A DNA stretch of 64,000 nucleotides from Onchidella celtica (taxonomy: Eukaryota; Mollusca; Gastropoda; Systellommatophora; Onchidiidae), in assembly GCA_963931925.1 (NCBI GenBank), contig OZ007572.1, positions 19,921,543 to 19,985,542 on the forward strand. The letters are read 5' to 3'. A program made the translations under genes and the position numbers. The notes beneath the pieces were generated by a model. That model had not been told where the DNA came from. It did no database searches and worked only from the letters and a program-made list of their open reading frames with translations. Shown in pieces: positions 1-13,995 of this stretch. The number at the start of each line of letters is the position of its first letter. Positions within the stretch are counted from its first letter, which is position 1.

Positions 1-2129
1 TTTGTGTTCACCCTTTATTTTATCACTGTTGGACTTGACTTGGAAACAGTTCTTACTGAAGCTTTTCCAGAAGAGAAAAAAAGCGTTCGGGCACAAGGTC
101 GTGTGCCACTGTCGCCACGCGCGTCAGTTTAATGCTTGCTTCTCTTTCAAGTGACCATGGAAAAGGGGGAAGAGGGGGGATTAATCGAGGTAATTCTTGG
201 TACACGTCAGCTGTATTATTTTCCTTGAATATACAAATTAAAATAATAATACCTCATGATTAATGCTTCACGTATTCCTTGAAATTCGGTAAACTCGAAC
301 TAGATGTAGCCACCCCAAAGAATTTGAGTTTTCCGGGCTCGACTGTACATTATTTTTCTCATTTTGAGCAAAGCATCAATTTTTGTTCCAATTAGCTCTT
401 TTTGTTAACTGCTGTTAAATGAGCTTACCCTATATGTTTCTTTATATTATATGTTTCATTCAAATACCAAAAGAATCAAAAATGTTATTTATGTGCTTTT
501 GATGATAGCCCTGATCAAATGGATTTTTTTTTCAGCAAAATGAGATAAATCCATTAACATTTCTGAAGAACACTTGTCAAACAGCTAAAGCTGCCCTCTA
601 AATATAAATGAGTGAATTGGTAAATCTAAATCTATAGGTTCTATTCAAGCTGAATTCTGCTAAATCTGCTGTATGTACAGTCTAGATTATAGGTCTAATC
701 AAAGTCTAGAAATATCTGTGCGAGATCTTGTAGTAGACCTCATAGACTGAGTGGAATCTAGCTTCTACCTTGTCTCTAGATGTAGAATGAGACTTCTATC
801 TTGATGTAGGTTCTAGTGTATAATCTTGTTTATAATTCGTTATTTGTAGATTATGAGATTATGATAAGTGAGGGGATTCCCCTTTGGATTTGTTAAATTA
901 TTCTAAAAAAGCTGTGTGACGTTTATCGCGTTATGCAAAAAGAATTTTGTAACAAGTACGTACATCCCCCAAGTTTTTTGCACTAGGGATACGTATTTTA
1001 AAGCCTTGACTCCAGAGCTAGAAAGCTCCTCCCGAAAGACTCCTAACAACAGCCTTAATTATAATTATTGTTCTGTCAGATTTTTTTTTTTTTCCTCCTG
1101 TTTTTTTGGTTCAAAGGGCAGGGTTAGGGATTTGATAAAATTTGAGAATAAGGACAGAGTAGGGGATAGATATGTATCTGTACGTGCCCCTATCGTAAAA
1201 CGCTTGGGGTGCATACGTACTTATAACAACAGCTTGCAAAAAAGAGATGATTTCGTGGATTTTTACCTTTGGATATATGTATTACTTTTTGTGGATTTTT
1301 AAAAACATGTCATGTAACTCACATCAAGATATCATCTGATGCACTTATCTTTGATTTTGTACAAATGGCACTCACAGCGTTTTGCGGTCAAACCCTTCAT
1401 TTGAATACTTGAACAGATGCGTTTTTCTCTTGGTCATATGATGTAAACATCAGCTGTTTTCTGTATAGGTACTAATCCTAAGTGATTGTTCGAGGAAGAA
1501 TGTTTCTTTTAAAGAGTAAACCTGTATTTTTATAATAACAGGTGAGTAGAATTCAGTACCGCCTGTCATTTGATGTAAAAATGAAATTTGTTTTTCAGAG
1601 ATGCTGAACAATTTTGTCTCTTTTGTGTTCATTTCCTCAGTTGTGTGTCCCAAGTGGTACAGACAGTGTACACTTTCATAATTATAACACATTTATTGTT
1701 CTTTTGTATCAATATTTAAAAGTCAAGTAGAAAATGGAAAGTTCGAATGCAGTCATAGGTAGGGGGGCCTACTATTTCATTTTCAAACAAGTATTATTTT
1801 GGTATATTGCCGTAATAAATTTGAATAAAACGTCAAGAAATATGTATTTTGTGTATTGTTTAGAACAGCTAGCTGTTTCGTTCCATTAAATGTGATGACT
1901 GGAAGGTGAACATGAGTTGTGTTAAGAGAGATCGGGGAGTGAGAGACAGAATAGTGAAACATCATCACTGAACACTATCAGTATGTCAGTGAATGTTGAC
2001 TTTCTGTTGTGACCATGTTTAGACTTAGATCTATTAAAATATATTAATAACACAAAAAGAGTGCAGAAACACTGGGGACTGGGAAGCTTTAAAAAAAAGA
2101 AGAAAGTTCAAGTTTAGTTTATTATATAG
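1..2129. other. No recognisable gene
   Basis: AT-rich sequence with no open frame that looks like protein. The longest frames (916-1302 + and 1450-1692 -) run through homopolymers and show no family motif. A short stretch at about 600-830 is rich in the word TCTAGA and its relatives, which looks like low-complexity drift. I see no repeat shared with the rest of the window. Confidence 0.5.
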
Positions 2130-4740
2130 GCCTGGCGGCCAATTCAAAAACACACAAGAATCATGTGAACAATCTTAGAAAACATTAAACAAACAAACAG
2201 ACAAAATGCATGGTCGTTCACTCTCTCCGCTCCCTGCAGCATTTATACACTTACTTATTATAGTATACAATCAAATACAGCTTGTAATTGCCAGCAACAG
2301 TCATCATTTTCAATTCCCCCCCCCCCCCCCCCTCACATAACCGATCTTTCCTCACCTTTATCTGTTGTAAATTTACTACAATTGAAAATATCACTATAAT
2401 TTATTCTTTCACTCGAAGGTGAATTTAGTTTGCAGACTTCGCCAGGAGAAGTCACAAAGCGACATTATTGTATTCGTTTAGAACTTTATGGCAAAACAGT
2501 GCAAACGAATGTAGTTCTCTATCGTGCATCGACGACAGAAAATGCATAAGCTTAAACATGCTTGGTCTAACAAGTAGCCAAGACGGTAAAAACTGTTTCC
2601 TTATATCTTTGAATTTTTTGCAAGTTAGTAACACGTGAAATTCGTCCTCCAATTCATTACAGATCTCACATAATACTCCAGTTTAGGCCTCTGCCACCTT
2701 CCCCTCTCCACCATAAAGTTGTGAGAGCCCAATCTTATCTTTGCTATGGCTATCCTTAAATGCTTCTGCTTTACTTCATGTAAGTAATTTTCTGAGTAAA
2801 ATTCAACAGCTAAATGTCTATATAGCCGATTCTCACTTAAATGTTCTATGTCACTTCGACATGTTTGTTGAAAATTGTCACGTAGACGTTGTTCAAATTC
2901 AGATAAAAACAACGAAGTTTGATCAACCTTTTGACTTTCCCAGATGTATCCAAATCCAGTTTTCTCCAGTATTTTCTTTGACAGTGAAGCCCAGTTAATT
3001 GTACTTGTGTAGTTTTCTGTGGCTGATAATAATCTGCTATAAACTTTTTTAACGGTACTATTGTCGTCAAAGCCTAATATTTTAACCCAGAATTTCATTA
3101 GTCTAACCTGGCGGTCAATTTTTAGAGGATAAACTCCCAACTCAAAATATATAAAAGCATTTGGGGTTTTTCTTACACCTAGAACAGACTTCAGAAATGT
3201 GAGATGGACTCGCTCAATGGGCCAAGCTTCAGCAAATCTCCAGATTTCACAAGCATATAAAAGTATAGGCTTTATTAATGTATTGAATAGTCGTAGCTGT
3301 AACGAAGGACTCAGCTCTGGATTTTTATGCAAATAAGCCTTCAAAGCAAATAAAGCTGTCTGTGCTTGATCCACTAGCGCCTGAATACCTTTAGAAAATT
3401 TACCTGTACTACTAAATATAAACCCAAGATACTTGAAGGAACTAACGGTTTCCAGAGTTATATCATTGTACATCCATCTATCCCGCACGCCAGACTTCCC
3501 TCCCTTGCTGAAAACCACACACTTTGTCTTACCAGTATTCACAGTCAAACCCCACCCATTACAATATCCATTCAGAGCATTCAAACCGTGTTGTAGTCCT
3601 TGCCTACTATCGCTAAATAAGACCATGTCATCTGCGAACATCAGTATCATTATCAAACCTTCTATATGTACACCCTTGACATCTTTTGCAGACAACCAAT
3701 CATGCAAGCCATTAATAAACATCAAGAATAAAAATCGCGACAAAGATTCACCCTGAAATAGTCCTACACTTGACGAAAAGAAACAGGTATCAGTTGCTTC
3801 ACTCACACTGCTGGCATCCCTCACACATAACCTGATTTTACTATACATGTTTTTCAATAAATTAGTCATTTGTTTAGTTACTCCCCTTTGCTCCAGTTTA
3901 AACCATAGTGCTCTTCTATTTATTCTGTCGAACGCCCATTCAAAGTCAACAAAAGCACAATACAAACTTTTTGACTTCTCTTGAAATAATTCTATCAAAC
4001 CATGCAATATAAACATACAGTCTGTTGTGCCCTTGTTATTACGGAAACCAAACTGGTTATCACAGAAAACATTATTACATTCTGCCCAGTGTGTGAGACG
4101 ATTATTTAGAATATTAGTGAAAAGTTTACCCAGGCAGCTCAAAAGATATTCCTCGATAATTTTTTGGGTCATCTTTGTGACCACCTTTATAAATTGGAAC
4201 GATTTCCCCGACTGCCCACGATTTCGGAAAAACAACCTAATTTTAAAATAGCATTAAATAATTTTACTAAAACGACTTTAACAAGGTAACCCCCATATTT
4301 AATGAATTCATTAACGATATTGTCGTAACCTGCGGCTTTGTTACTTTTCAAACTATTAATAGCCCACTCTAATTCATCCCCTGATATTTCTTCATCAAGT
4401 AGTTGGTCATAATGTTGATCCTCATTCCCCTCCCACCGACTAATTTCTTCTTCTTCCCCTTCCCCCAACATTGATAACCTGTTATTTAGGGTTTGGAAAT
4501 AGTCTACAAAATCGCACTTTCCTGTTACCTGAGTTTTGTTGGTTTTTAATTTTCTCCAAAAACTCTTTGGGTCAGAACGGCTAAGCTCGAATAATTTATC
4601 TGCCGATAATATTTTCTCCTTCCTCCTTTTCTTACGACAACACTTTCTATACTCTTTTCTTGCAGTGCAGATACTCTCCCGGTCTTCCACACTGACGGTC
4701 ATGCGAAATTTTCTCTCAGCACACTTAAAAGGTTGAGTAT
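2130..4740 (-). mobile_element. 5'-truncated, degenerate LINE (non-LTR retrotransposon)
   Basis: A decayed non-LTR retrotransposon read on the - strand. It keeps the end of the linker after the endonuclease, the whole reverse transcriptase domain, and a C-terminal cysteine/histidine knuckle. The apurinic-type endonuclease expected upstream is missing, so the copy is probably 5'-truncated, which is usual for LINEs. The 5' boundary (about 4735-4790) and the 3' boundary (about 2130) are estimates from where similarity to coding sequence stops. No poly-A tail or target duplication was found. A 16-base C run at about 2318 lies in the presumed 3' region. The clade is not settled; its C-terminal architecture differs from that of the CR1-like copy at 32.5-36.3 kb. 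Confidence 0.82.
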
Positions 4741-4789
4741 GACGGAGTATGCAACACCCTGCGTTAGACACACCCGGCATTAGAAACAA
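2452..4789 (-). pseudogene. Broken LINE ORF2: reverse transcriptase
   Basis: Three frames make up one broken protein. The first (4789 to 4187) has a basic linker followed by SDELEWAINSLKSNKAAGYD-like residues, which mark the start of many LINE reverse transcriptases. The second (4235 to 2625) carries the RT body: FVDFEWAFD-type motif A, an SVGLFQGESLSRFLF-type region where PQG is expected, FADDM at about 3624-3638 (the catalytic Asp pair), and a thumb region with YLGFIFSS and KPILLYACEIW. The third (2652 to 2452) continues with DEFHVLLTCKKF. Read through the frame change near 2680, this forms a C-x2-C-x7-H-x4-C knuckle. Between 4130 and 4235 the reading shifts more than once. The usual PQG-like residues at 3720-3770 are altered. 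The copy cannot encode an active enzyme. Confidence 0.85.
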
Positions 4790-4824
4790 CTAACAACAAC
4801 AAAAAAACAAACAAACTAGGTATA

Positions 4825-7178
4825 CCGGTGTAGCAGGCCAGTTTATACTCCGGGGTATACTTTGGGCTAGGCCAGACTATACCCCCTATTTTTTGTTTTA
4901 AAAAAGTCAAGACCGCAGTTTATTTCAACTTTAGTTTAAATTGTTCATTATCACTGTCACCAGGTATCATATTGAAGCAAACATTCTTGACTCTTGTAAA
5001 TTATGATACATTTAAGAGGAAACAAACATGCATTAAAAAGCATTGATACACAAAAGGATTGAAAATCCGTTAAAATTGATATGATGAGACTTAAACACTA
5101 ATTTTACTTGTGTCCATTGGTATTATTATTATTTTTGTTTTGTTTTGTTTTTTTCATAATTAGTTGCCCATGAGCTAAACATGTATTTCTTTGTTTGGCA
5201 CCACTGACATAAAATTAGTGGCAAGGTATGAAATAATTATAAGACTCAGTGTAAAGTCATCTGAATTTTATTTTTAATTTTTGAAAATCAGAAATGTGCT
5301 TGCTATGTGTCAGAACAATTAGATCTACTCTACATACAAAGTTACAACGATGTGGAGAGAAAAAGTCGGGAAAGAACATACAGAGAAAAAAAAATACAAT
5401 TTTATTAACCCAACTGACAGATGGTGCAATTCCATCATCTAGCAGACATTAAATAATGCACATAAAACTAAATAGGCCTACATACTAAATTTTTTCACAT
5501 GATGAACTTAACCTGTCCAGATCCACTTGAAACATTACAGAATGCTAACCAGTAATATACAATAGTAACACCAAATCATCTTGTTTACTCTTGAAAATAA
5601 AGAGAAATATCAATATCAGAATCATCATCATCATCTTGGAATAACACAAAGATAAGAGGCAATATAAAAATGAACTACACATCATTCTAGAACGTATAAG
5701 CAGGAATATATGTGTACCAACTATATGTAAAAAATGTGTTAACGCTTTTCAACTATTCAAGCAGAACTGGGCAGAAAGCTTTAGTAAAGTAACTTTGATA
5801 GTTGTGTAAACTGACAGATTAAATCCAATGAGACAACAGAGCACTGTATAAAGTAATTACAGTATGTTATGGCAAAAATTCGATGGATCACGTTGGGTTA
5901 ATATTTCGAATTCTTTGATACCTTATTTGTAGAAAGGTGTACGTACATTTCATGTAGCTCATGGTTTAAGGCACTGGATTAGTTTGCAGGGCATGTGAAT
6001 GATTGCAATTGTGTCTTATAGTGAATAAAGGCATGTCACTTGCGGGTGAAATAAAATTTAAAAAACTTAAATATTGTACACTTGAATATTTTGCCTGAAT
6101 GTAGGTGTATAGTCTGGATTGATGGAATAAAGTTTGGCCTAGCCTAAAGTATACCCCGGTTATAAACTGAATATATTATACCTGGGGTACAAAATAGACT
6201 AAGCCACTTTAACCCCAGTGAAGCAGGCCAGATTATCCCCCCCCGCCAGACTACATGAGGGGTTAAAGGAGCTTAGCCTATTTTATGTCCCCAGGTATGT
6301 TCTGGGCTAACCCAGTTAAACAAGCAAGGACCACAGTTTATTTCAATCATAGTTTAATTCCATTTCTTTTTTATCACTGTCATCGGGCGTCATAGTAATA
6401 CATACATTCTTGACTTCCGTCATCGGGCGTCATAGTAATACATACATTCTTGACTTCCGTAAATCATAATACAATTCAGAGGAAAAAAACGGGCATTAAT
6501 ATGTATTGATATACTATGGGTTGAATATCCATTCAAGCTAATATGATTCAAGTTTAACCCTCATTTCACTCATGTTCGCTGTCATGTTGTAGTTGTTTTT
6601 GTAGTTGGTTGCCCATGAGTAAAACTTGCACGCTGTTTGGCACTGACACAAGTGACATACGCTTAGTCGCAATGGATGAAATAATTAACGGACTCATAAA
6701 AATGAAGTCATTTTAGAGATTTTTTGTATGCAAATACACAGTTGCTAAATCCCTGGGTAAGAGATGTGTCAAGCTTAGGAAGGTAAAGATGGACAAGGTC
6801 AGTTTTTTGTTTGTTTTTTTTTATTTCACTCGCAAGTGACATACCCTGATTCACTATAACACATAAGTTCAATCTTTCAGATACCTAATTGCAAACTAAT
6901 CCAGCGTCTTAAACCATAAGGCACACGAGATGTATGTCTTTCTACTATTAAGCTATCAAAGAATAATATTCACTAAAAAGAAATACTGTTAATGCAACAT
7001 GATCCATCCAATTTTGCCTTAACATGCTATAGATCTAATTACTTTTTACAATGCACTACTTTTGTCTCAGTGAACTTACTCCGTCGGTCTACACAACTAT
7101 CAAGGCTATTTCACTAAAGTTTCCTGTCCAGTTCTACTCGAATAGCTGGAAAGATTTAACACATTTTTTTAATATATA
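4825..7178. mobile_element. Foldback (long inverted repeat) element complex, copy 1
   Basis: It begins with CCGGTGTAGCAGGCC, the same end as the larger copy at 24346. GC-rich modules follow that repeat GGCCTAGCC and GGGGTATA. About 4890-5980 matches 24530-25600 in the same orientation. About 5720-6060 is inverted relative to 6820-7178, so the DNA can fold on itself. Between them, 6110-6310 holds a right-end-like module followed at about 6222 by another left-end-like module (AGCAGGCCAGATTAT). The segment is therefore at least two related elements, nested or fused. Homology stops abruptly near 7178, and the distal right arm and end are missing. There is no transposase-like reading frame. Outer boundaries are good on the left and approximate on the right. 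Confidence 0.75.
6381..6460. repeat. Exact 40-bp tandem duplication
   Basis: A 40-base unit starting CATCGGGCGTCATAGTAATA occurs twice in a row, at 6381-6420 and 6421-6460, with no difference between the units. It lies inside the inner part of foldback copy 1. Identity suggests a very recent slippage event or an assembly artefact. Confidence 0.97.
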
Positions 7179-10100
7179 CAGGCAGACGATAATGGCCCCA
7201 GATGCCTATTGCACCTGGGACCATCTACCGCAGAATTTTGAATAAGAAGACCCCTAAATTTACATTCTGTGGAGGGATTAATCTGGGTGAAGACAGCTGC
7301 GCTGACGGCACCCAGAACTACAGAAGCAAAATTCGGAAACGCTAGAAACCTGAAACGGGGAAGGAACTGCCACAGCAGTCTTACTTTTCAATTTGTACAG
7401 CCCCCAGAGGAATACAGACAATTTGTGACACATAGATATACGAAGGGATCAAACCCTGAAAACAGGAGTGGTGGTACTGGCAGCGCGCTTATCTCCCTTT
7501 TACTACCTGCCACGCTGTCCTCTGACTGCACCTCTTTTGGCGCCCACCACAACAGATAAGAACAGATGACGACGAGACAAGAAGACAACGAGCAAGAAGA
7601 AAGAAACAGCACAAGAAAAAGAAATCAAGAATAGGGGGCCAACAGCGTGAAATCACGAACCAAAAGCAAAAAAAAGAAAAGAATAAAAGATGTGGATTGA
7701 CTCAGCACGAAGTTAAAATACACGTACAATGTATGTCCAAAAACAGAAACAAAACAAAAAGTGTATTTTTAATTTTCACGAAGTCTGACAGTAAAAACAA
7801 AAATAAACGAAAAAACAACAACAAAACTGATGAAGGTCATTAGCCAGGGACAATCCATAAAGTATGTATATACTCGATTTTGGCCATTTTTTTCTACACC
7901 CCCTCCCCACCCACATTCCACCCCTACAGACGATTTTCATATGCCCCGTCTTAACGCTCCCACCTGCTTGGTCATTAGAATGGTGAATGTCCATGACAAG
8001 ACCCTGGTGCTGGAAAACTAAGTAGCATTTTGCATGGATCATTTGACTGCTTCATTAAAAAAAAATAAAAAAATCCAACAACTTAATTTACTGAAGAAAA
8101 GGGAATAAAACCAAACTTTTTACTTTATTATCAGAACTGAAAAGCACACTTACTCTTCACAGACCCCATCCCCCTCCCGCTCTATGCGCTTTTTGGGGGC
8201 TCACTCCCTTTCTGAATGTAAGTGCTTTAAAGATGGTCCCTTATCTAAATGTAACAGTATGAAATAACTTTCCGGCTTTGGGACGAAATGACCCCACAAT
8301 GGACAGTTTTATGGCCCATTCCATATATGTGACGTGTATTACACCTAACACCGGCTTTTCACCTTGTTAGCTTCCAAAAAGAATCATTAAGTGAGATATT
8401 CATCATTTAAACCTTTTTGACAAACAAACAAACAACAACAAAAAAAAGATCATTTTACATGTTGTTATCCTTAGTCAAAAAAGAACTTAAAAGTAAGTTC
8501 TTAGACAAAATAGTGCTTAACTTGGCGTGACATGTGTTACATTCACAAAACGTGGTATTCCACTTTAAGTAACATTTTCTGGAATTTTTGTGAAAGTATT
8601 CTGATAGAGCAGGTCTTTCGAATTCTCTTACCACAACCCACCCGGGAAACATGGCTAATGCCTCGCTTCCCCCCTTCTCATGATGGGTTGTCGAACTTGT
8701 GCATACCCATAGACCTTTTCCCCCTCTCGACCACCTGAAACAATGGGGCAAATTTGGCCTGAAAAATAAGATCACATCCACGGGGAATTGGGATAGGGCA
8801 GACAGTGGTCACTTGAAAATGGCGGGCGATGTTGTAGTGATGGGATTAGCTCATATGGTTGCTAAGGGGTAGAAGAATGGAATGATTACTTTATTTAAAT
8901 ACCAATAAAATAAAACAGAACAAAAATCAACATTGACTTTTCTAAAGACTTCAGTCACTTGTTTTTAAATGTAAATGCATGATTGTCAAGATAATTCCAC
9001 AATATCGCGTAAACTAATACCCCCTGAACAGGAATGTTATTTCCACCCACTTCAAGGGAAATCACTACTATAAAAATACCAAAGCTGCACTGGCAAGCTG
9101 GAGTTGTGTACTAACCACTATGGCAATATCCATGCATTCAACAACGACAACAAACTCTACAGTCAAAAAGAAAGAGAAAGAAAAATATTTCTAACCTTTT
9201 ACTATCCCAAACACAGAAACGTTTTTACTTGGCAAAATAACTTTTCAGAATGTCAGACGTTATCGTTAAGGTAGAGATGGTGTGGGGAGACAAACTGCTT
9301 CATTACGGAGGGGCTTCTGATCTAGATTCCCAAAAAGCTAGTCGAGAATGCCCACCAACCATCATGGCCAGCAAACAACTTCATCTGACATCCCCCCTGC
9401 CCCCGAGAACGGGCTCTCGCTAACTTGAGTGTGTCTCAATAGGAACTCCCGAAAACAAAAACAACAACAAGAACCAAAAAAAAAAACAACAAAAACAAAC
9501 ACATCCTCGGCTTATACTCTTGTTTTGACTGTATGAGAACCTTTGAAGACCTGGTACGAACTCTTTGAATGTTACAGCGAGACAATTCCTGCCTAGCTGT
9601 AGTACAAAGTGAAATACCGGTATCCAGACAACATTGGATCTTTCTTACAATACACGCCCAGAGTCAGCAAATTTATCCCCCCCCCCCCCCCACCTTTCTG
9701 GGTACGCGAAATTAATCCCTGTGGTTAAATTTACCCCATGTTGGGACTCCCAGGCACAACTAAACAATACTGACTGATATCATTTTTGCACTGTTCCATT
9801 TCATGATCTAAAAAATGTTTCGAGTTCAGTACCAAACTTTAAAAGAATTACTGAAGTTTAAATGCTTGAGCGATGAAAAAATGTATCTCAAGATACTGTT
9901 GAAACACCTCTTTTTAGGTGTAGCAAGGTACTGATAGATCTATTTATGTCACGCTGGCTGTATAGCCGTGAGCCTGAGTCGTGTGACTTTGTCGGAAACC
10001 ATGGCTAAAGCAAACACTTATAACCGACCACCATCGTGCACAACACAGGAAATTAGCTGGTATGGGAACCATTGGATCCATACTATTAATAAGAGACAGA

Positions 10101-12649
10101 AACACACACGATGTTTTTGCTCTGCTCTATATAATTAATCTTGCGACAGGATTAGACAAAACTTTTCAATTTTTGTTTTATTTTCTTCATTTAATTACAC
10201 TCGACAGTGACAGTTGTATTCCTACTCTCGTACAAATTAAATAAAAATAATGGGGCGCTCCTCTACCGCTGCAGTGAGCCTCTATAATCTTCATTTTCTG
10301 CTTCACACAACCAGGCGGACACTCAACAATGTGTTTTCTGAAACACTATTTCGACGTCAACAAACCAAACTCGGCTTTTCGCGATGGAAACATTTAATGT
10401 TTATGTAATTATGCTACAGCAATAGGAAATCAATGAACAGAGACAATTTCAACAACTTTGTAAAGAATGCTCACTTTAAAAATATCTCAAAATTTGTTAT
10501 TGTGATTCTGAATTCTGTTCACAGATGTTTCTAAAAAAAAAAAAAAAGTGGCACGGGGACTCCAGCACACATTACCCTACATAGCTACACTACGTGTGCC
10601 GTTTGAATATGTGGTTGCGAGAGCACTTTTCCCATGACATGGACGATCCTAAGTCCAATACCCTAAAGTACCAGTTGCCCCTTAAGACCTAAGGAAGTAG
10701 GTTCTAATCCGTATGTTTTGTCCGGCCTACCCCCGACCAAACTCCACCCCAGCATCCAGTCCCTCAGCAGCGTCTTAAGGGAGGAAACTCGCCAGATCCT
10801 AGGCTATATTACAGGTTAGTTGGGCGTGACTAACCGTGCGAGTACCTTGGTCGCCCTGCGACCTCAACGCTGCATGGGAAAGGGGCCAGTAACCACCCAG
10901 GTTTCCCGAAGATGGCTGTTCTGTACTATAAATATGGCGGGTTTTTCTTATATGGTGCAAAAACACCACCTGTTGGGTCGACAAAGGTGTGGCCAATCAT
11001 GCATAAACTCACATAATAAATTCATTTCTTCCCCAAACATACTTAAAATACATTGTTTTCACTCAAAAAAGTTTGCTGAACACCATAAACAAAATATAAA
11101 AGCCATCCACAAGAAATAAGACAATAAATATTTTTTTTTCAAAATGGCATAAACTACACAATGATTACCTGCCTTTCCCCTTGCCATTTTCCTAACAACC
11201 GGAAGCGGAAGTGGGAATCGATACCATTATTTACTCATTTAAATTAAATGTCACATCAGACTGAATATTTTTATGAGATTCTCGTTAACTTTTTACATGC
11301 ACTTACAACATAGATTTCATCTTCTCTGGCTTACAATTAAGAAAAAAATATGTCTAACAAAATATTAGAATGATTTCATAAGCGCTTTATCTCTGATAAT
11401 AAAAGAAAGTCACTATCCAATATTCTAAATTCGATACCAGATAGACCTATCCATTACCAAGGAGATGGCCTCACCACTCTCAACATAATCTTATATCTTC
11501 TAAATTATGACACATATAGTTGGTGTCGTGACCAAATGGCCTATCTCATGAAAATAAAATTTTACAGAAAAGGGACAAACTGTCAAATTACAAACTGATT
11601 GATAGCAGAGAGTTGCTTTCCCCATGTTTGGAAACTTCATTTCTTATATTATGCCTTGATGATTGGTGTGTAGATGGCGTAACAGTTGCGCAGTGGGGAG
11701 ACTGACAGATTGTGCATGGTTTGTTGTTAGCAGACGAGTGGTTAACAACAGTTTGGCAGCCAAATGAAGCCAAACTCGTTCTCGGTCAAGACAGGTCCTG
11801 GGATAAATGCCTTTTGGGCAGGCTTTCATGCCGACAAACCATGCATAATTCATCTATCTCCTGATGCACAAATTTGCCAGCATTAACGGCTATTTCAATG
11901 AAAATTTACAAAATATGAATGGCATTTATCTAATTCTGCATGCCCACACGAACTTTACAAACATTGAACATTTCCAAACATTTTATGCATAGAAATGCCG
12001 GACAGAAGATTTTAAAGAACAAATATATATAATTATGTAAAACTGACATAATGACCAGGCCAAATTACAAATTTGAAAAGGATAAAGAGCAGAAAATCAC
12101 TGAATTTGACACAATACGAAGGTTCCGCAGTGTATTTGGCACTCGTCGAAAGAAAGAAAAGGACATCAGTAAAGTACATCAGTGCTTAACATATATATAC
12201 TTATTCCATTTTCTAGTTTCCTAACTTTCTTCGGTTTGTGGTCAACATTACTGCCATAAGATCTACATAATATTGATAATGTCTTTGTCTAAGCAGTTTA
12301 GTATGGCATTGGTCACTTTACCTTTATTGAGACTCTCCACTACAAACCCATTCTCCCTGTGATGAATGTACCTCCGTTGGTTGAGTTACATAGGACGGGC
12401 ACATGTTGGTCATCAATTTACAGGAGGTAATCTGTGTATATTCAGAGCAACCTCTATCAGCACAACCAAGACAAACTGCCTGTTCAACTTATCAATAAAC
12501 ATAAAAACTTATGTGCTTAACTTAAGCACAGTGCTTTAGATGTGCTCATTCCATCTAACTTCCATTCCCAAATCTCTCTGTTTGAAATCAAAATTACTGT
12601 GCAGTAAAATGTCCATGATGCTGCACTGAACAAGTGGTACACTGATCCC
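7179..12649. other. No recognisable gene; scattered repeats
   Basis: There is no convincing coding region in this stretch. Segment 9693-9758 read on the - strand resembles 19593-19650 (shared GGAGT..CCAA.ATGGGGTAAA). It holds a C run of about 15 at 9676. Near 10697 there is an isolated GGTTCTAATCC that resembles a pol III B box, but no good A box precedes it. Short frames at 7269-7612, 8455-8781 and 10799-11119 show no protein family features. Confidence 0.5.
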
Positions 12650-12840
12650 GCACCAGCATTCCTACGTCAGTCCAGTGTAGATTCTTGAAGCATTTCAACC
12701 GGGTTGTTAGGATTACTGTGGGGGCAGATTTCCTACATCAAATCAACAGTGACATGATGTCCTTACCAATGGTTCTATGTAGGAATGATGTCATTCCTAT
12801 GCGTAAACTTGATCTCAGTCCTATGTGTTGTCATGTCATG
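12650..12840. mobile_element. MITE, CCCAGCCAGC family, diverged copy A
   Basis: It shares words with the better copies at 13.8, 14.7 and 61.7 kb: CCAGCATTCCTACGTCAGTC at the left, GGCAGATTTCCTACATCAAA in the middle, then a run resembling CATTCCTATG.GTAAACTTGA. The terminal inverted repeat has decayed and the ends are approximate. It is non-coding. Confidence 0.55.
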
Positions 12841-13724
12841 TTTTTCCCCGCCGTTTGCTTAAAAAAATGTCTAAAGTGGATGAGGTAGCAGGTTACATGG
12901 TTTTAATAAGACGTACGCTGCACGTTAACAGCGCATTTACGTGATAAATTGAACATCCACAGCATACTCGCAATGTCAGTTTTTGGGAAGTGTGGTGTAT
13001 GCCGAGACACAGAAAACCGAGACGGACCATTCCTTCTTTCACTATAAGTTCACAACGTGCGCGGCTTTAAACACAGAGAGTACTACTCAAAGAGCTCTGT
13101 CGTACTAGTCTTTTTCATTCAGTTATGGAGGGATGTGATGCGAATTGTTGCATTGTTGACATGAATGATGCGCGCGCAAGTCGATAGACGGAATTTGGCA
13201 AATTGATCGGCCTTGAAATCCTGTATTTCGGGTGTATGTCAACAGCACAATCAAGGGGTTAACCAAAATCTGTGTGTGTTGAGAGGGTCTCCCATCACTT
13301 GATGTAAAGTTCATTGTTTATATCATATATGTTCAATGTTCATGTTGAGTTTATTTGACATAATGCAGAAATGACAATGCATTACAGTTGGCATGAATTC
13401 AAGTTATACTATTTCAGTGTAGTTCTAGTATACATGCCAGCAAATCATAGACTTCTATATCACTGGTGCATTCCTGTTGATGGCATTATGGACATTGTTT
13501 AACTATTTTTTCTTTGTCATGGTTTTTCCACTAAGCAAGACCATTAAAGGCTAAGGAATCGTGACAAGACCTTGGGCCTGAATATATGCTCAGGATGGAT
13601 GAATACAATGTTATTGATCATCATCCTCTTTCCCTATGGTTCCTTAGACTATGATTCTGATTGTTACAAGTGTCTCACCATGTTTGCATGCTTTGTTGGG
13701 ATGTTTTCAGGAAATCCCATACAA

Positions 13725-13995
13725 ATCTACATTGGAGTGACATAGGGATGCTGGCTGGGAAACATTAATGTGATGCACTAAGACAATATATCACAGTCAG
13801 GTTTCCAAGCCAACATTCCTACGTCAATCTGACAATAAGGATTGGTAGGATTATCATTGGCTTGGATTTCCTACATCCAACCAACAGTTTTGTTGCATCA
13901 CAAACACAAGCGGATCTATGTTGGAATATTTTCATTCTTATGAGCAAACTTGAGTTCAGTCCCACATGCTGGATTGACGTAAGGTTGCTAGCCGA
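13725..13995. mobile_element. MITE, CCCAGCCAGC family, copies B (one end plus one longer copy)
   Basis: At 13725-13765 there is a right end (ACATAGGGATGCTGGCTGGG). At about 13803-13995 there is a second, longer copy with CCAACATTCCTACGTCAATC, GGATTTCCTACATCCAACCA and a TTGACGTAAGGTTGCTAGCC-like end. Internal words match copies A and C. It is non-coding, with approximate boundaries. Confidence 0.55.

Noticed and set aside
10600..10720. Possible tRNA or SINE from GGTTCTAATCC
   Set aside because: Only a B-box-like word. No A box at the right distance and no cloverleaf.
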